The notes under the pieces are model-generated. The model had not been told where the DNA came from. It was given only the letters and a program-made list of their open reading frames with translations, and did not search any database. Positions 1-7,900 of a stretch of DNA of 17,314 nucleotides are shown here, piece after piece; position 1 is the stretch's first letter; each line of letters starts with the position of its first letter. Position numbers and translations under genes: made by a program. The DNA is from Usnea hakonensis (lineage: Eukaryota > Ascomycota > Lecanoromycetes > Lecanorales > Parmeliaceae), in assembly GCA_013423325.1 (NCBI GenBank), contig BLJB01000288.1, positions 1 to 17,314 of the forward strand. The letters are read 5' to 3'.

Positions 1-58
1 GTGTCCCGAGGCGAGCTTCATATTCCATTGAGCTGGCGCTTGCTAACAACGTGGGCAG

Positions 59-1582
59 GAAATGACGAGATATCTGATATCGGTCAAAGCTGCATGGGCT
101 TACATGCTTGGGGAAGAGGAGGAACTTCGATTCCATCTGGACGCAGGCACCGTGACGATCCTGGAGGGACGGTGCCCAAAACTCTCGGCCGAGGACGAAC
201 GGTTACTCCAGAGAAACCAGTCGCACCTCTTCCCCGCTATCCCGGTCCATCGAGCGCAGTCTATACTATCACGTGTCCAAAAGATCGACTATATCATACC
301 ATCTATCCACACCTTTCTCGAAGATACCAAAATCCTCGAGCCATGCGCCAAAATTATGAAGAGATTACTCCCCGCCGTCTGCAGAACATCAATACTACAG
401 GAGTTCGGCCAATTGCACAACGGGCAAACGTCTTGGTCGCTGCAGACCTCAGAAGCCTCTTACTGCCGGAGGGAAGAAGAGTCAAGCGACACAACTCACA
501 GGGGCGCCTATCGCCAGCTGTGGCTATACAAACTACGTCATTTCCCTGAGATGATCGGTCAGCCGCTACGAAGAGATCCCCCAAGAACGAAGTCTCCTCT
601 GCTAGGCGTGGAGCTCGTCTGGTGGTATCGATTCACAGCTCTTGCCGAAGCTTGTGGTTATGCCGAGGTCGATAACACTTACCGTCGTGGTGAGGAAGCG
701 GACTATCAGATGGCCCAAACATTTCTCCAGCAGGTGCGGCCGCCTCAGCTCTACGGCACCTCAATGGGACGCTCGGTTCAGCGGATGGTGGACCTACTGG
801 GCAAGGACTTCCCCCCCACCGTGGGTGCTGACGCTCCGCCCGTGGTGGACACTTATGGCCTCAAATGTGGACCTGACATCACTTCCCGCTGCGGGGCGCC
901 CTTTGAAAGGGCGTTCCGAAAAGATCAAATGGCACTGTTTTTGAAAAACATCGATCAAGATTTGCAGCATGGTCAACAAGACATCGGATCGTTCATGGTG
1001 AAGCGAGAGACCTTCCATAAGTTCTTCGGATCCTCCGACAGTTCTTACGAATCCCACACGCAGAGTTCGCCCAGTGCGCCAGGACCTCTCCGGCATCACT
1101 CTGACCAGATCGATGACTTCACCTCTACAAGACCCCCTGACATATCATCTGCAGAAGCGGGCAATGCGATCGATCCTCCCGATGAGATCTCCCTGACACC
1201 AAGCTCACCATCGGCTCCCGCGGACCTGAACCTTCCAGCGTTGCCAGTAGCGTTCCCCCATCCGCCGACCACTGTTACCCAAAGTGAAGCACTACGCATG
1301 TTCGAGGAGTTGAGTCAAGAATGGAATTCTGATCGCCTGGTAATCTTAAAGCAAGAGTCTAGTGGTATGTTCTCTATCTTAACGTTCAATCGTCAAGACA
1401 GGGAAGGAATGTCACGGATCTTGCCGGCCGCCAATGATCACGAGTATCAAGTGGCGGACGTAAACCGCAGCAAGAGGATCAAGTTAACAAGCCCGACGAA
1501 CATTCCCGACGCACGCGTCGTTATGATAGCTGGTTCGCAGGTTAGAGCGGCTTACGAGGAGAGTTTTGAGGAAGAGCTCTAG
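59..1582 (+). CDS. DUF3723 family protein, 5' end outside window
   Basis: The family is a fungal domain of unknown function known as an accessory gene of Starship transposons. Residue numbers count from the Met at 62. The recognised blocks come in the family order: IPSIHTFLEDTKILEPCAKI (79-98), RQLWLYKLRHFPEM (151-164), WWYRFTALAEACGY (187-200), RCGAPFERAFRKDQMALFL (275-293) and SFMVKRETFHKFFG (309-322). A Ser/Pro-rich tail (about 325-410) and a last segment of about 95 residues follow. The Met at 62 is probably internal. A branch-site-like gctaac at 41-46 and a cag at 56-58 look like the end of an intron, so the exon likely starts at 59 and the N-terminal part is upstream. Frame 3 is also open from the window start to 62, so a frameshift there is the alternative. 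The gene ends 125 bp from the stop of the convergent coiled-coil gene. Function is unknown; assignment is by remembered family motifs. Confidence 0.85.
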   Translation, partial: EMTRYLISVKAAWAYMLGEEEELRFHLDAGTVTILEGRCPKLSAEDERLLQRNQSHLFPAIPVHRAQSILSRVQKIDYIIPSIHTFLEDTKILEPCAKIMKRLLPAVCRTSILQEFGQLHNGQTSWSLQTSEASYCRREEESSDTTHRGAYRQLWLYKLRHFPEMIGQPLRRDPPRTKSPLLGVELVWWYRFTALAEACGYAEVDNTYRRGEEADYQMAQTFLQQVRPPQLYGTSMGRSVQRMVDLLGKDFPPTVGADAPPVVDTYGLKCGPDITSRCGAPFERAFRKDQMALFLKNIDQDLQHGQQDIGSFMVKRETFHKFFGSSDSSYESHTQSSPSAPGPLRHHSDQIDDFTSTRPPDISSAEAGNAIDPPDEISLTPSSPSAPADLNLPALPVAFPHPPTTVTQSEALRMFEELSQEWNSDRLVILKQESSGMFSILTFNRQDREGMSRILPAANDHEYQVADVNRSKRIKLTSPTNIPDARVVMIAGSQVRAAYEESFEEEL

Positions 1583-1707
1583 TCAAGGTAAGAGTTGTTC
1601 AGAGAAATATCCGGATGGGATCGTAAAAGGCAACAGCCCGTTACATATAGTCTGGAATTAGGAAAACGCTTGAGACAAGGCCGGCTTGCTGGAACATCAA
1701 TTTTCCA

Positions 1708-2501
1708 TTACTCTCCCAACCGCTTGCGCTTAGCAACCATCGCGGTCTCAATCTGAACGCCCTCTTCATCCTCGCTATCATCGCTGCAACACTGATGGCA
1801 CAGTTCAGACAGCTGGTCATTCGCCTGTGACAACTCGATTGATTTCTCATCAAGAGCATCCAGCACATCTTGCTTCTCCCTCTTCAGCATCTCAATAGAG
1901 GCCTCGTTGCTGTGTTTTTCCTGCTCCATTCGAACCTTGTACTCCCCAGTAGCCCTCTTCAACGCACTGTTTTCCTCCAGAATGGACCCAAGCTTCAAAT
2001 CTTCAGGTACTGTGACTCCGGAGGCCAGGCTGGCTTTTGTCAGATCGAATTGATTACACAAACCGATCAATTTGTGATTCATCTCCCGCTCGGAATCCAG
2101 ACTCTTCTCCGTCTGAGCATGAACGGAGAACTCATGCGCGAGGGACTTTTTTGCATAATCGTGCTCCTTCTGCTCACGTTGTAGGGACTGCCGTTGCAGT
2201 TGTAGCTCTTCCTGAACTTGGCGGACCATGCGGTCTGACTGAGCGAGGCTCGTCTTGAGTTGGGTGGCCTGTACGGTCAGTTGCTGTACTGTGCGACCAC
2301 TGCGCCATAGCCTCTCGTTGAGCTGCTGATGCTGATCCTGTAAATTACTAATGTCGCGCACTAGTGCCGCCAAAGACTCCCACTGATGGACACCAGGTAA
2401 TGAGCCGAGGACCCGAGACTATAGCAACATATCAGCCATGATCGAGAGTATATGAAGTCATGTAATACTGGTGGGGTGCGTGTTCCTTCTGCGCTAGCCA
2501 T
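1708..2501 (-). CDS. coiled-coil protein, two exons, 247 aa
   Basis: Not recognised as a named family. Proposed structure is complement(join(1708..2418, 2469..2501)). Exon 1 is only 33 nt and encodes MASAEGTRTPP. A 50-nt intron (gtatta..ctatag) follows and joins in phase 0. The main exon has no usable ATG at its own 5' end: an in-frame TAG lies directly upstream and the only start-like codon near 2373 is TTG. This is why the small first exon is needed. The protein is Gln/Leu/Glu/Lys-rich with heptad-like spacing over most of its length (for example KTSLAQSDRMVRQVQEELQL). It ends in an acidic patch (SDDSEDEE) after a CHQCC cluster, then a basic KRKRLGE that could be a nuclear localisation signal. 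There is no signal peptide or membrane segment. The tiny first exon and 50-nt intron resemble the gene at 11073-11761. Confidence 0.65.
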
Positions 2502-2850
2502 TTGAAAATGAATTGTGACGACTTTGTGGGCGCTGATTTGGATGATCCCGATAGGTCCAAAGAAGATAATGAACAGTGGATGGGATGAGGGTCTTAAAAG
2601 CAAGATTGAGCGGGACAGGCGATGCTACCACGCAGCCAGTAACGGACCAGCGGCCACGAACCGGAATTGGACCTTAAAGCTAATGTCACCAGTTTCAAGT
2701 TGACAGAACAGCGCTTCCTCTGTTTCAAAAGTCTTACAAATAAGGATTAAACTGCTTGGCTGATCTACAGCATCCGTACGAGTGCCTAAGCCCCGCGCTC
2801 CCCCTCCCCCCCAGCAAATCCCACACTGATAAAGGTGGTTGCTTGTTCGT
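2502..2850. other. intergenic, 349 bp
   Basis: This lies between the start of the coiled-coil gene (2501, minus) and the stop of the six-exon gene (2851, minus). It should hold the promoter of the former and the 3' end of the latter. It contains a short C-rich run near 2800-2813. No gene-like frame was seen; open frames here have no convincing composition or splice signals. Confidence 0.5.
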
Positions 2851-3929
2851 CTAGTCATCATCTCCGCTTTCCTCTTCAATCGTGGTAGCGCCATCAGTTT
2901 CCTCGCTACCTTCTTCGCTCCCTTCTGTGTGGGTGTCCTGAACATCCACTTCATGGTCTGCCAAGTTTTCCTTGGGAATCTGTCGGAGCAAGTACGGCTC
3001 AATGCCCTGAGAATGCGTAGTCTGAGGGAAGTCAAGGATGGGATTGCAGGCCACGAAGTTGGTGGGAGGCGAGAGATAGGCCGCTCCGTTTAAGAGCCCG
3101 TTCCCTCCGTGGCTTTCAGTCCATCCATGTGGGAAGTGCAGCGCCCCGTCTGCTGTGTTTCCGAAAGACCAACTGTGGATGGGAGGTGGATGCGTAGGGT
3201 ATGGGCTATGGACCTGACTTTTTTGTCATCAGCAAGGCACCCAAGAGGTAAGTTGAGATGCTTACTTCGCTGGAAGTTGAGCCATTAAAGCGTGCTCTTG
3301 ATATTGGTGGCCTTGGCCCCTGAACGATTCCGGACCGACGTAGCTTTCCCATGTCAAAAGGGCAACTCGTCTGGTGCCTGTCACTCACTTTGTTGAATAG
3401 TTGATAGCCGGCACTTCATGTTGCACTTGATCTTGGCCGACGTAGCTTTCCGCTGTCAGTAGAAAAGGGAATCGCGATGTTGGATAATGATGTACCTCAT
3501 TAGATATCCGCTGATCGGACTGCTGTGCTGATTTCCTTCATCTCGAGGCTCAGGCAAGCTTTCGACGTAAGTACATCTTACTCTTCGCTTGAGTGACGAC
3601 TTACCTCTCGGGGCTTTGGGCCGTCAAGCCTTTCTGTTGATTTTGTTGATTTGGGCCCTCGGGCAATCTCTGATTAGGAGTCAGCGTGCTTTAGCTCGTC
3701 AGGGTCAAGATTTGTATACACAGGGTGGGTCGTTTAAAATCTGAGCTGCACACCACTGACGATTATGTAACGCCCAGTAGCTTTTCAAAGCAGAAGCTGT
3801 CCGTTGTTTCTCGCCGCATGCAACGGCGCTGGAGTTATAGTACTCCGTCTTTTTCTCCCAGGCTACCCCGGGATAGAGAGACACCACCATAAAGAGCCGT
3901 CGGACCTCTTCAAGCGTATACTCCGGCAT
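2851..3929 (-). CDS. six-exon protein with Myb/SANT-like N-terminus, 279 aa
   Basis: Proposed structure is complement(join(2851..3217, 3266..3343, 3389..3445, 3496..3558, 3605..3669, 3720..3929)). The five introns are 45-50 nt. Donors are GTATAC, GTAAGT, GTACAT, GTGAGT and GTAAGC, and every junction keeps phase, giving 840 nt. The ATG at 3929 has A at -3. Residues 1-60 resemble a Myb/SANT-type or trihelix fold: YTLEEVRRLFMVVSLYPG, then RTASALKSYWALHNRQW. This suggests DNA binding, but no exact family is claimed. The middle is Gln/Pro/Ser-rich and likely disordered. The last exon runs from a Pro/His-rich segment into NPILDFPQTTHSQGIEPYLL and an acidic tail (EEGSEETDG, EEESGDDD), as in many transcriptional regulators. 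Exons 4 and 5 start with the same sequence (YVGQD and YVGPE). The acceptor of the last intron (AAAAAAG at 3218) is the weakest. The next gene (4249) is divergent. Confidence 0.65.
3335..3451 (-). repeat. duplicated splice-acceptor/exon-start block
   Basis: The 15-mer ccgacgtagctttcc occurs at 3335-3349 and again at 3437-3451, about 102 bp apart, with partly similar flanks. On the minus strand each copy spans a TGACA..GGAAAG intron end and the first bases (CTACGTCGG) of exon 5 or exon 4 of the six-exon gene. It therefore looks like a small internal exon duplication. Confidence 0.7.
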
Positions 3930-4248
3930 GGTACTGAAGATAGTATCCGTAAAAGAGGGAGGCGATACGAAATGGTAGGAAGGGCTCAGAGTAAATATGG
4001 AGGGGAGGCAGGGAACGAAGGGGAAAAGAGATATGCACGGTCCTCCTGCCCATATCTTTCTAATTTGGGCACGTCGTAGCAACTAGCGTAAACCTACGGC
4101 ACTGAAACCTATCAGGAGTCTATTCGCCCTTTGAACACCTGTATCAGATTGGTTTCAATCCCTTCTGATGCCCTGTGATTCCCTTCTTATAGCTGGCTCA
4201 CCACCACCTACTATCAGAATTCTTGAAAAAGGTCCCCTTGCTGGCAAT
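3930..4248. promoter_or_regulatory. shared divergent promoter region, 319 bp
   Basis: The region separates the start codons of the minus-strand gene (3929) and the plus-strand gene (4249). It must therefore carry the upstream signals of both. A TATA-like ttatag lies at 4187-4192, about 60 bp before the plus-strand start. No further element can be named. Confidence 0.45.
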
Positions 4249-4901
4249 ATGAACTCAGGCTTGAACGACGAGCAGTGGAACAGGCTGCTAGACAACATGG
4301 CCCACAGACAGCCTTCTCCACCCGCCCTACATGCACATGCAGGTGACACCGGCTATGGGAACTTCAGCGCCGAGAACCTAAATCATACAGCCAATGACGG
4401 CTTAGCTCACAGCGCCAACTACGCTGAACCAAATCTCAGCTCCTTTGCCGCTCCACGTTTTCCCGAAATCCGAGACATCGATGATCACTCACTGGCCGAT
4501 CTTCGAGCACTTTCCAAGGAGCTTGAAATTGTAAAGCAGCGGTAAGAGACCCGCCGCGACCTGTGTGTTCCGCGACTGACTGTGAGCACAGCTTGGAAAC
4601 GAGGTCAAAGTAGGTTATACTTCTACCGTCCGCGGTCCTAGCTGATACATCAATGGCTAGACAAGTTGATAGGCTGCTGAAGAATATGCAGAACGTCTTC
4701 GCGCACCTCGCCGAGATGGAGCCGTTTCTGAAAGAAACAAGGACAATGCTCAAGGAGGTGGTGGCAAGAGTGGGGGAGTGGGAACCCGCATCACCCACAC
4801 TCGGGGAGGCTTCTCGCAATGAGAATAGTGCAACAGGAAACATCGAAGCTTTCGTAGAAGCGGGTGGGAGGCCAGAGTCTACCTGGATGGGGGCCAATTA
4901 A
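4249..4901 (+). CDS. small coiled-coil protein, three exons, 183 aa
   Basis: Not recognised as a named family. Proposed structure is join(4249..4541, 4592..4609, 4661..4901). Intron 1 is 50 nt (gtaaga..cacag, branch-like gactgac) and intron 2 is 51 nt (gtaggt..ggctag, branch-like gctgat). A micro-exon of only 18 nt lies between them. Both junctions keep phase, giving 552 nt. The ATG at 4249 is preferred because it has A at -3; an in-frame ATG at 4168 would add 27 residues but has a poor context. The N-terminus contains LNDEQWNRLLDNMAHRQP. A low-complexity segment follows, then a clear helical coiled coil across the exon junctions (LADLRALSKELEIVKQRLET and then RSKQVDRLLKNMQNVFAHL), and a Gly/Ser/Glu-rich tail. 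There is no signal peptide or membrane segment, so it is probably nuclear or cytoplasmic. One of four coiled-coil genes here. Confidence 0.65.
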
Positions 4902-5464
4902 AGGGCCAGGCTGCGGACGTGAAATCCGCCTTATCTATGGCTTCTACGGCTGAAATCTAGCTGAGCTCAATTTCAAAAGTTGCCAAATCCCTGTCACGGC
5001 GCTTGTCATCGTGGTAGAAGAGTGGTTGACCAATTGATAAATCCTTTTTCGTGCGGGGTCGAAGTTGACAGCAAGTCTAGAAAGTTTTGAACAGGGATGG
5101 TTCCACCTAAGAAGTCATCCCATCATTCCCGGCTCGGGAACGGCTGATGGATAGGGGAGGAGGGCCTTTCATAATTGTTGAGCTCGACTGTTTAAGGCAA
5201 GCGCCGCTAAGGGCGGTGGGTAAACGAGGGCAGCGCCCGTTTGACATCGATTATGCGAGGTTCTATGCACGTATGAGCCGGTTAAACCCCCCCCCCCCCC
5301 GGGGTAGACCGTTGTGGATCTCCAAACTAGGGGGGGCGAAATTACGTTCTCGTGGGGGGAAACGACAGAGTATGACTCACAGCAATTCCCCCGCACGGAA
5401 GTTTGATTCCCCGGGGGGAATTACATCTACCCTATGATGTTTGTGTACCGTCTGGCTGAATGGG

Positions 5465-5652
5465 CCCCTGGGGCAAGGAGAAGTGTAGGATAAGACGACA
5501 TCCTAGGGGCCGAGTTCAGCCTGTGGTACCCCTGACCCTTGGGGAATGCAGTAGCGCATGATGCAATAACCTCCTGTGGAAGCAGGGTATCGTAAGGTTT
5601 AAATTTTCCCTAGGGCACGGGAAGAGCGTATGACATGACGACTTCCTAGGGG
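5465..5652. repeat. degenerate direct repeat, two copies of about 45 bp
   Basis: Copy 1 (5465-5509) begins cccctggggc and ends gacgacatcctagggg. Copy 2 (5607-5652) begins tccctagggc and ends gacgacttcctagggg. They align over about 45 bp with scattered substitutions and one 1-nt length difference. Each copy is bounded by CCTAGGGG- or CCCTGGGG-type near-palindromes. This could be a relic of a small repeated element. Confidence 0.55.
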
Positions 5653-5725
5653 TGGAGGATGCCGCACGGGCGCCACGATTCCAACCCTAATTTCTGTAGG
5701 ATTGTCAAGGACTCAAGCGGGTCAT

Positions 5726-5745
5726 TCGGAGAGAAATCTCTCCGA
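5726..5745. repeat. 20-bp inverted repeat, 9-bp arms
   Basis: TCGGAGAGA-AA-TCTCTCCGA is a perfect 9-bp inverted repeat with a 2-nt centre. It could be a symmetric protein-binding site or chance; no flanking gene start fits. Confidence 0.6.
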
Positions 5746-5869
5746 TATTTGGAATTGTTTATACTAGGGCCAAACTTTGAGACGAGATGTCGTATTTCCA
5801 TTCTACATCGCTAGCAGCGCTCCTATGCATCAGCTTCCAGAAATCCCCCATTCACAAAATCTATCTTGA

Positions 5870-6404
5870 TCATTCCAACTGCCGCGCTTGGCGAACTTCG
5901 TCCTGGAATCTATCATGGGTTTCCTCAATCTCTCTCCAGCAACGGGATTCTGAGTCCTCTGATATGTAGCCGGGCCGTGAACTCCTGCTGGACTGAACCG
6001 TAATCATCCTTGGAACAGTAACTGTTCCCATTCGTGGGTCTTGAACCGTCGAGTCTCGGGGGTTTGAGATGATAGATCTTGTCTTCGTAAGCTAGAGCTC
6101 ACGCGTGCTTTAGATCAAAGACATACCTTTATCAGACCGTTCAACCCTCTTGGCTGGCTTCACCTTTTGCGTCGCTGCCTTGCGCTTCCGAGATCCAGGA
6201 CGTGTTGCGATAACATCTTTCAACAATAGCGACCGATTCTGCAAATTTCCATTGATCGTTGCACCTGGGCTCGATCCTGTGGGTGTGAACATCTCCAGAC
6301 GCGGCGTTGGCAAAGTCACACATTTCGCCGGAGATAGGCTCCATTGTGCTCAATGATGCGGAGAAGCCTTCGTCATGAGTAAAAGCGCCAATAGAGTTAT
6401 CCAT
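5870..6404 (-). CDS. small basic protein, multi-exon, 3' end uncertain
   Basis: Not recognised. Exon 1 (6404-6320) starts at an ATG and encodes MDNSIGAFTHDEGFSASL and then an acidic stretch. A 55-nt intron (gtgact..gcccag, 6319-6265) shifts frame in phase 1 into exon 2 (6264-6127). Exon 2 is strongly basic (TRPGSRKRKAATQKVKPAKR), looks like a bipartite nuclear localisation signal, and ends at a perfect GTATGT donor (6126). Three acceptors keep the phase. Acceptor 6055 leads to a frame with GYISEDSESRCWREIEETHD, stop at 5870, 135 aa. Acceptor 6083 gives DKIYHLKPPRLDGS, stop at 5925, 126 aa. Acceptor 6078 gives DLSSQTPETRRF, stop at 6004, 98 aa. The first is chosen only for its protein-like composition. 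An AT-rich TATA-like stretch (6547-6557) lies upstream on this strand. Probably nuclear; function unknown. Confidence 0.45.
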
Positions 6405-6565
6405 GATCCCGAGGAGCCTTGACAGGAGTTGCAGGACAGTTCGGTGATCTCGCTCGAAACGAGGAGACCTTCCGCTGATCCAATCAGCTTGGTACCAGCA
6501 CTCTAGCAGCGTAAACGCAAGTAGCCAAGTGTCGATTTTCTGGTCATATATTAAATTTCGCTCTT

Positions 6566-7061
6566 ATGGAGCAGACTGCGTATCACTGGACTATAAACAC
6601 AAAGACTTTATTATTTATCGACCAGCTACGACGAACATCTCTATGACTTCTCAGAGATACCTGGGTCACTATGTTCGTCCATCCGTCATCCTGAACAACT
6701 AGGTACTGACTTCTCTAGGATATTGAGCGAGTAAACAGAAGCCGCCAAGCATGAATCGCAATCTACTATCAACGAGACCCTCGATATCGTCTTAGCAACA
6801 CCAATACTGTTCCTACAGGAGGGCAAGAGAGAGGGAAATTATGCAAGGGTACTGAAAGACGCTGGAAGACGCTGGAACATTGCCGGCAAGTGTATTACTA
6901 TTGGAGCTATACTCGAATGAAAGAATTTCAAGGAAGACCGAATTCTTCCGACGAACTTATACGAAACGATGTTTGATTGTGTTCCTCGAAGCCAGCTCTT
7001 ACGTAGATGGAGTTTGAGGAGCTATCGCAACAGTGAGCTCTGTCGCTGGTTGAAGAACTAG
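6566..7061 (+). pseudogene. possible decayed gene, reading frame broken by stops
   Basis: One frame is protein-like but lacks a start. Positions 6735-6917 encode 61 codons including STINETLDIVLATPILFLQ and NYARVLKDAGRRWNIAGK. An in-frame TGA at 6918-6920 follows. The same frame then stays open for 46 codons (KNFKEDRILPTNLYETMFD onwards) to a TAG at 7059. A TAA at 6732-6734 closes it upstream, next to a good branch/acceptor pair (tactgacttctctag, ending 6718). An ATG at 6566 opens a separate 26-codon frame that may be a first exon. Both inner stops are one C-to-T change from sense codons (CAA, CGA). A spliced intact gene is not excluded: an intron gtgtat..ttcaag (6890-6932) would skip the TGA but moves to another frame that soon ends. 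No family was recognised. Confidence 0.3.
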
Positions 7062-7900
7062 AGGCCAGATACGGCGCGTTCGGTTTGGTTCGGTTTTTGT
7101 CTCATACTGGTCTAAAGGTGATTCGCGGGCAGCTTGGAAAGGTCAGCGCTCGCAACCCGATTGGAAGACTTTTTCTACCTTGAGAGATTTGGAGAGTAAT
7201 GACCGCGTTTGTCGATACTTTGGATCTGGCCGACGGAATGGTATCATGAACCGAATGCCTCTGTGTACTAGCTCCAGAACCCACGCCGAGTGGGAGAAAG
7301 GGAGCTAGGATGGTGGTTTCCGAGACACTTTGAGTGCAGCTGTTGAAAGAAGAGATAAGACTTTGAGGGTCTGCGGATACGGAGACGTTCTGTGTGGGCG
7401 CGGGGTTCGAGTGGCCTTGATATACCATTGACACTTGAACTGCACATACAGTAACGACTCTGTTATAACGTAAGCGTGGGAATCTATATGTTCCTGAGAA
7501 CCATACCGCATAAGTAATATTGTAAACGGAGAAATAGTCATGGCTGATCTGGATATCTAGCTTTGGCTATGTCAAGTCGAACTAAAATGCCGTTTGCGTG
7601 CGAGGAGATTGGGGGACGCCTTTGGTCTTGTTCCGTCATAAGATCCGTTTTTGACTCCTCTCAACCCCTTAGGCCCTTTTGGGCTATAGGGCTGAGGTCT
7701 TCTGAATTGTAGTTGGGTTTTATCGGATCTAACACACATGGTGTCCGAGAACGTACATCTGTCGAAGGGGGCTGCTACCACTTTCCTTCCGTAGCAGAAT
7801 CACGGACCTAGAAATTACTCGAGATGCAAGTCTTTGAATATCTGCCTTCAAATGTCGACTTAGGTCCTGCCATTGTCTAACTACATAAACATGTTCAACG
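7062..7900. other. no gene supported, 839 bp
   Basis: This stretch follows the possible pseudogene and reaches the stop of the ferric reductase (7901, minus). A minus-strand open frame of about 110 codons (7434-7102) begins at GTG, has no ATG-started exon or clear splice signals, and is not called. Short repeats such as ttcggttt twice at 7079-7095 are the only structure noted. It should contain the 3' untranslated region of the reductase gene. Confidence 0.5.

Larger units (their letters stand above)
4902..5869. other. gene-poor stretch, 968 bp, with C/G runs and palindromes
   Basis: No convincing gene. The longest plus-strand frame (5147-5437) runs through homopolymers and has no protein-like composition. 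The stretch holds a run of 14 C followed by 4 G (5287-5304), several G5-G7 runs, the palindrome-like ATTCCCC-GG-GGGGAAT (5406-5421), inverted arms aattccccc/gggggaatt (5384-5392 and 5414-5422), and a degenerate direct repeat listed separately. The C/G runs make it unlike the rest of the window. Confidence 0.6.

Noticed and set aside
1..549. Plus-strand open frame of 182 codons in frame 1
   Set aside because: It overlaps the DUF3723 frame, lacks an ATG start at the window edge, and has Arg/Pro/Ser-rich shadow composition; frame 2 carries the family motifs.
5147..5437. Plus-strand open frame of 96 codons
   Set aside because: It begins at an ATG but runs through a C14 run and G-runs that encode Pro and Gly repeats; no splice signals or family resemblance.
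7102..7434. Minus-strand open frame of 110 codons, Ser/Thr/Pro-rich
   Set aside because: It starts at GTG, has no clear splice partner and no recognisable family. Composition is somewhat protein-like, so a missed exon is possible, but not enough to call.
7666..7706. GGCCCTTTTGGGC hairpin-like sequence
   Set aside because: The stem is short and imperfect, and no gene ends close enough for a role; probably chance.
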